Source: CAYQAE01 sp964415445 [NCBI: uncultured archaeon] (lineage in GTDB: Archaea > CAYQAE01). From it: a DNA stretch of 5,694 nt. The stretch spans positions 1 to 5,694 of the forward strand of contig CAYQAE010000099.1 of the NCBI GenBank assembly GCA_964415445.1. The letters are read 5' to 3'. The position numbers and the translations under genes were made by a program. Shown one piece after another: positions 4,518 through 5,694 of the stretch. Under the pieces are notes generated by a model, which made no database searches, was not told where the DNA came from, and was given only the letters and a program-made list of their open reading frames with translations. The first letter of the stretch is position 1; each line of letters starts with the position of its first letter.

Positions 4518-5240
4518 CTATTTTGGCCAACCCAAAACTGACAAATATATTACACTCTCTTTTTTTCCATCGACTTCTATGATTTTATTTACTTTATCAT
4601 CAAATAGAGCACCAATTTGGCAAGATCCTAAATTAATTGAAGTTGCAGCTAAAGCTAGATTTTGTGCAATATGTCCACAATCTAAATAAATATACCTATA
4701 AGCACGTTGGCCATATTTCCATTTCATACGATTGAATATAGCACTCCAGACAAAAACAACTGCTGCATCCTCACACATACTCTGGCCCAATGCAGCATCA
4801 GATATATCTTTGCTAAAATCACCTAATTTTATTTCATCTAGCATATGATTTTCAATAGAATAGTGATAAACTCCTTTTTTTATATCATGAACTCGATTAA
4901 TTATAACATATGTCTCAATTGGATATAGTGCTCCAGCAGATGGAGCTGTGCGGAAATTATATCCAAATTCTTCTTTTCGAATACCACTTGCAGCCCAAAG
5001 TATGTAAGATAGTTGGTCTAGACTAATATTTTTATCTAAAAAATTTCGAACACTTTTTCTCTCTTTAAGTAATTTATACAAAATAGATATCTCTTTTGGA
5101 GAATTTAATTTAATTTTTTCTGCAAGCGGATATTTTTTATACGGTTTTGGTCGATTTAGAAGATTAATTGAAGTTTCTAAAGATTTATTTGGATCATATT
5201 TAGTTTCTTTTTGAAATTTATCCCCAATTTTTTTGTCCAT
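4518..5240 (-). CDS. SagB/ThcOx-type nitroreductase-fold flavin oxidoreductase
   Basis: This 240-residue protein belongs to the SagB-type dehydrogenase branch of the FMN-dependent nitroreductase superfamily. The family signatures are the FMN-phosphate contact Arg61-Lys-Ser-Val-Arg65; the Leu-Ser-Tyr-Ile-Leu-Trp-Ala-Ala-Ser-Gly helix (77-86); the diagnostic Pro-Ser-Ala-Gly-Ala-Leu-Tyr-Pro-Ile-Glu block (100-109); Gly-Val-Tyr-His-Tyr (123-127); Arg-Ala-Tyr-Arg-Tyr (179-183) leading into Asp187-Cys-Gly-His-Ile-Ala-Gln-Asn-Leu; and the Leu-Gly-Ser-Cys-Gln-Ile-Gly-Ala loop (204-211). In azole-peptide clusters SagB oxidises azolines to azoles; many stand-alone homologues have unknown substrates. 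No YcaO cyclodehydratase, precursor peptide or exporter is visible here, so the thiazole/oxazole role cannot be inferred. The length is standard and the protein lacks a signal peptide, so it should be cytosolic. A TATA-like box at 5267-5280 fits a near-leaderless ATG at 5240. Confidence 0.88.
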   Translation of the reverse strand: MDKKIGDKFQKETKYDPNKSLETSINLLNRPKPYKKYPLAEKIKLNSPKEISILYKLLKERKSVRNFLDKNISLDQLSYILWAASGIRKEEFGYNFRTAPSAGALYPIETYVIINRVHDIKKGVYHYSIENHMLDEIKLGDFSKDISDAALGQSMCEDAAVVFVWSAIFNRMKWKYGQRAYRYIYLDCGHIAQNLALAATSINLGSCQIGALFDDKVNKIIEVDGKKESVIYLSVLGWPK

Positions 5241-5266
5241 AATAACACAAACATAATTTGTTTTCT

Positions 5267-5280
5267 CTTTTAAATAAATT
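5267..5280 (-). promoter_or_regulatory. TATA-like box for the SagB-type gene
   Basis: The minus strand reads AATTTATTTAAAAG, centred about 33 bases before the ATG at 5240, predicting a leader of only a few bases. No Shine-Dalgarno motif precedes this ATG, in line with leaderless translation. Confidence 0.4.
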
Positions 5281-5320
5281 TAATATAAATGATGACTAAT
5301 TTAGGTATATAGTGAAAAAA

Positions 5321-5338
5321 ATTATATAAAATAATATA
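5321..5338 (+). promoter_or_regulatory. TATA-like region for the zinc-ribbon gene
   Basis: ATTATATAAA at 5321-5330 and the adjoining AATATA form the best TATA candidate upstream of the TTG at 5385. A start about 25 bases on would be near 5352, giving a leader of about 33 bases. A second candidate, ACAAATAAAT at 5351-5360, would give a shorter leader that still holds the GGTG motif. Confidence 0.35.
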
Positions 5339-5341
5339 ACC

Positions 5342-5366
5342 AAGATATTTACAAATAAATTATCTT
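5342..5366. repeat. Imperfect inverted repeat before the zinc-ribbon gene
   Basis: AAGATA (5342-5347) pairs with TATCTT (5361-5366). Inside it TTTA (5348-5351) pairs with TAAA (5356-5359), around a CAAA loop with one unpaired T at 5360. The ten-pair arm is all A/T except one G-C pair. It could be an operator overlapping the promoter or a weak leader hairpin; chance is also possible. Confidence 0.3.
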
Positions 5367-5384
5367 AGACATCTGGTGTTGTTT

Positions 5385-5694
5385 TTGGGTAAAAAAAAGA
5401 AAAAAAAAGAAAAAGAAGATGATGAAGAATTTGATGATGAGTTGGATAAATTAGATTCCATCATGACAGATGAAAAGGATATTGATCAGGACTTAGATGA
5501 ATTAGATTCATTAGTTTCAGGTGAAGATAACCTAGATTCAGAGTTAGAAGATTTAGAATCAGATATTTCTACTCCAAAGAAAAAATGTCCTCATTGTGGA
5601 GAGGAAACTTTAGGATTAAAATTTTGTGAAAAATGTGGAAAAAGTCTAAAAGCCTCTGAAGAAGATGTAAGTGATTTAGACTCAGATTTAGATG
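5385..5694 (+). CDS. Partial Lys-rich/acidic zinc-ribbon protein, function unknown
   Basis: The frame is open from 5340 to the right edge, with 103 complete codons from a TTG at 5385. That TTG is preferred because GGTG at 5375-5378 lies 6 bases upstream and the product then begins Met-Gly followed by six Lys; GTG 5376 and TTG 5379 are the alternatives. Layout: a basic patch (3-10), a strongly acidic stretch (11-62) with recurring Leu-Asp-x-Leu-Asp-Ser motifs (20-25, 37-42, and Leu54-Glu-Asp-Leu-Glu-Ser), then a zinc ribbon Cys68-Pro-His-Cys71 with Cys81-Glu-Lys-Cys84, nine residues apart. After that another acidic stretch begins and the window ends. The four cysteines should bind one zinc. 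The acidic parts look disordered. Zinc ribbons with flexible tails occur in many archaeal membrane or regulatory proteins, so the missing C-terminus is needed to name it. It is divergent from the SagB-type gene. Confidence 0.72.
   Translation, partial: MGKKKKKKEKEDDEEFDDELDKLDSIMTDEKDIDQDLDELDSLVSGEDNLDSELEDLESDISTPKKKCPHCGEETLGLKFCEKCGKSLKASEEDVSDLDSDLD

Noticed and set aside
4518-5240. Assignment of the SagB-type gene to an azole-modified peptide biosynthesis cluster
   Set aside because: No cyclodehydratase, precursor peptide or transporter is present in the visible 4.5 kb to its left or the 450 bases to its right.

Overview
This 5.7 kb window is very AT-rich, roughly 70% A+T by eye. It looks like chromosomal DNA of a mesophilic archaeon, and a thaumarchaeote (Nitrososphaerota, Nitrosopumilus-like) fits best. 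The reasons are a PAC2-family (COG2047) proteasome-assembly-chaperone homologue, A/T-rich TATA-like boxes placed 25-35 bases before several start codons so that transcripts would be nearly leaderless, and a recurring short ribosome-binding motif GGTG. The lineage is an inference from gene content and promoter style; there is no rRNA or tRNA here to confirm it. No mobile element, CRISPR array or phage gene is visible.

Layout, left to right. Positions 1-261 (minus) hold the N-terminal part of an unrecognised protein built on a 26-residue repeat, running off the left edge. A 393-bp divergent intergenic region follows. The PAC2-family protein is at 655-1428 (plus). Next comes a plus-strand pair: a radical SAM protein with a C-terminal helix-hairpin-helix (1493-2641) and a DUF4130-type partner (2645-3265). 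This is the archaeal version of a two-gene 'DNA modification/repair' module known from bacteria. Convergent to it, with a 2-bp gap, are three minus-strand genes: a bacterial-type 2,3-bisphosphoglycerate-dependent phosphoglycerate mutase (3268-4014), a small helical hypothetical protein (best start 4361, end 4086), and a SagB/ThcOx-type flavin oxidoreductase (4518-5240). At the right edge a plus-strand gene with a TTG start (5385 onward, incomplete) encodes a Lys-rich, then highly acidic, zinc-ribbon protein.

Functional links. The radical SAM/DUF4130 pair is the only clear functional unit: 3 bp separate the two genes, they share a reading frame, and translation is probably coupled. The other genes look like independent single-gene units. 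The phosphoglycerate mutase is so close to the bacterial GpmA type that acquisition from bacteria is likely. The SagB-type protein has no peptide-modification partners in view.

The most interesting points are the in-frame arrangement of the rSAM/DUF4130 pair, the N-terminally shortened DUF4130 protein, the 26-residue repeat protein at the left edge, and the orphan SagB-type enzyme. All identifications rest on reading motifs and recalling family sequences; no search was run.
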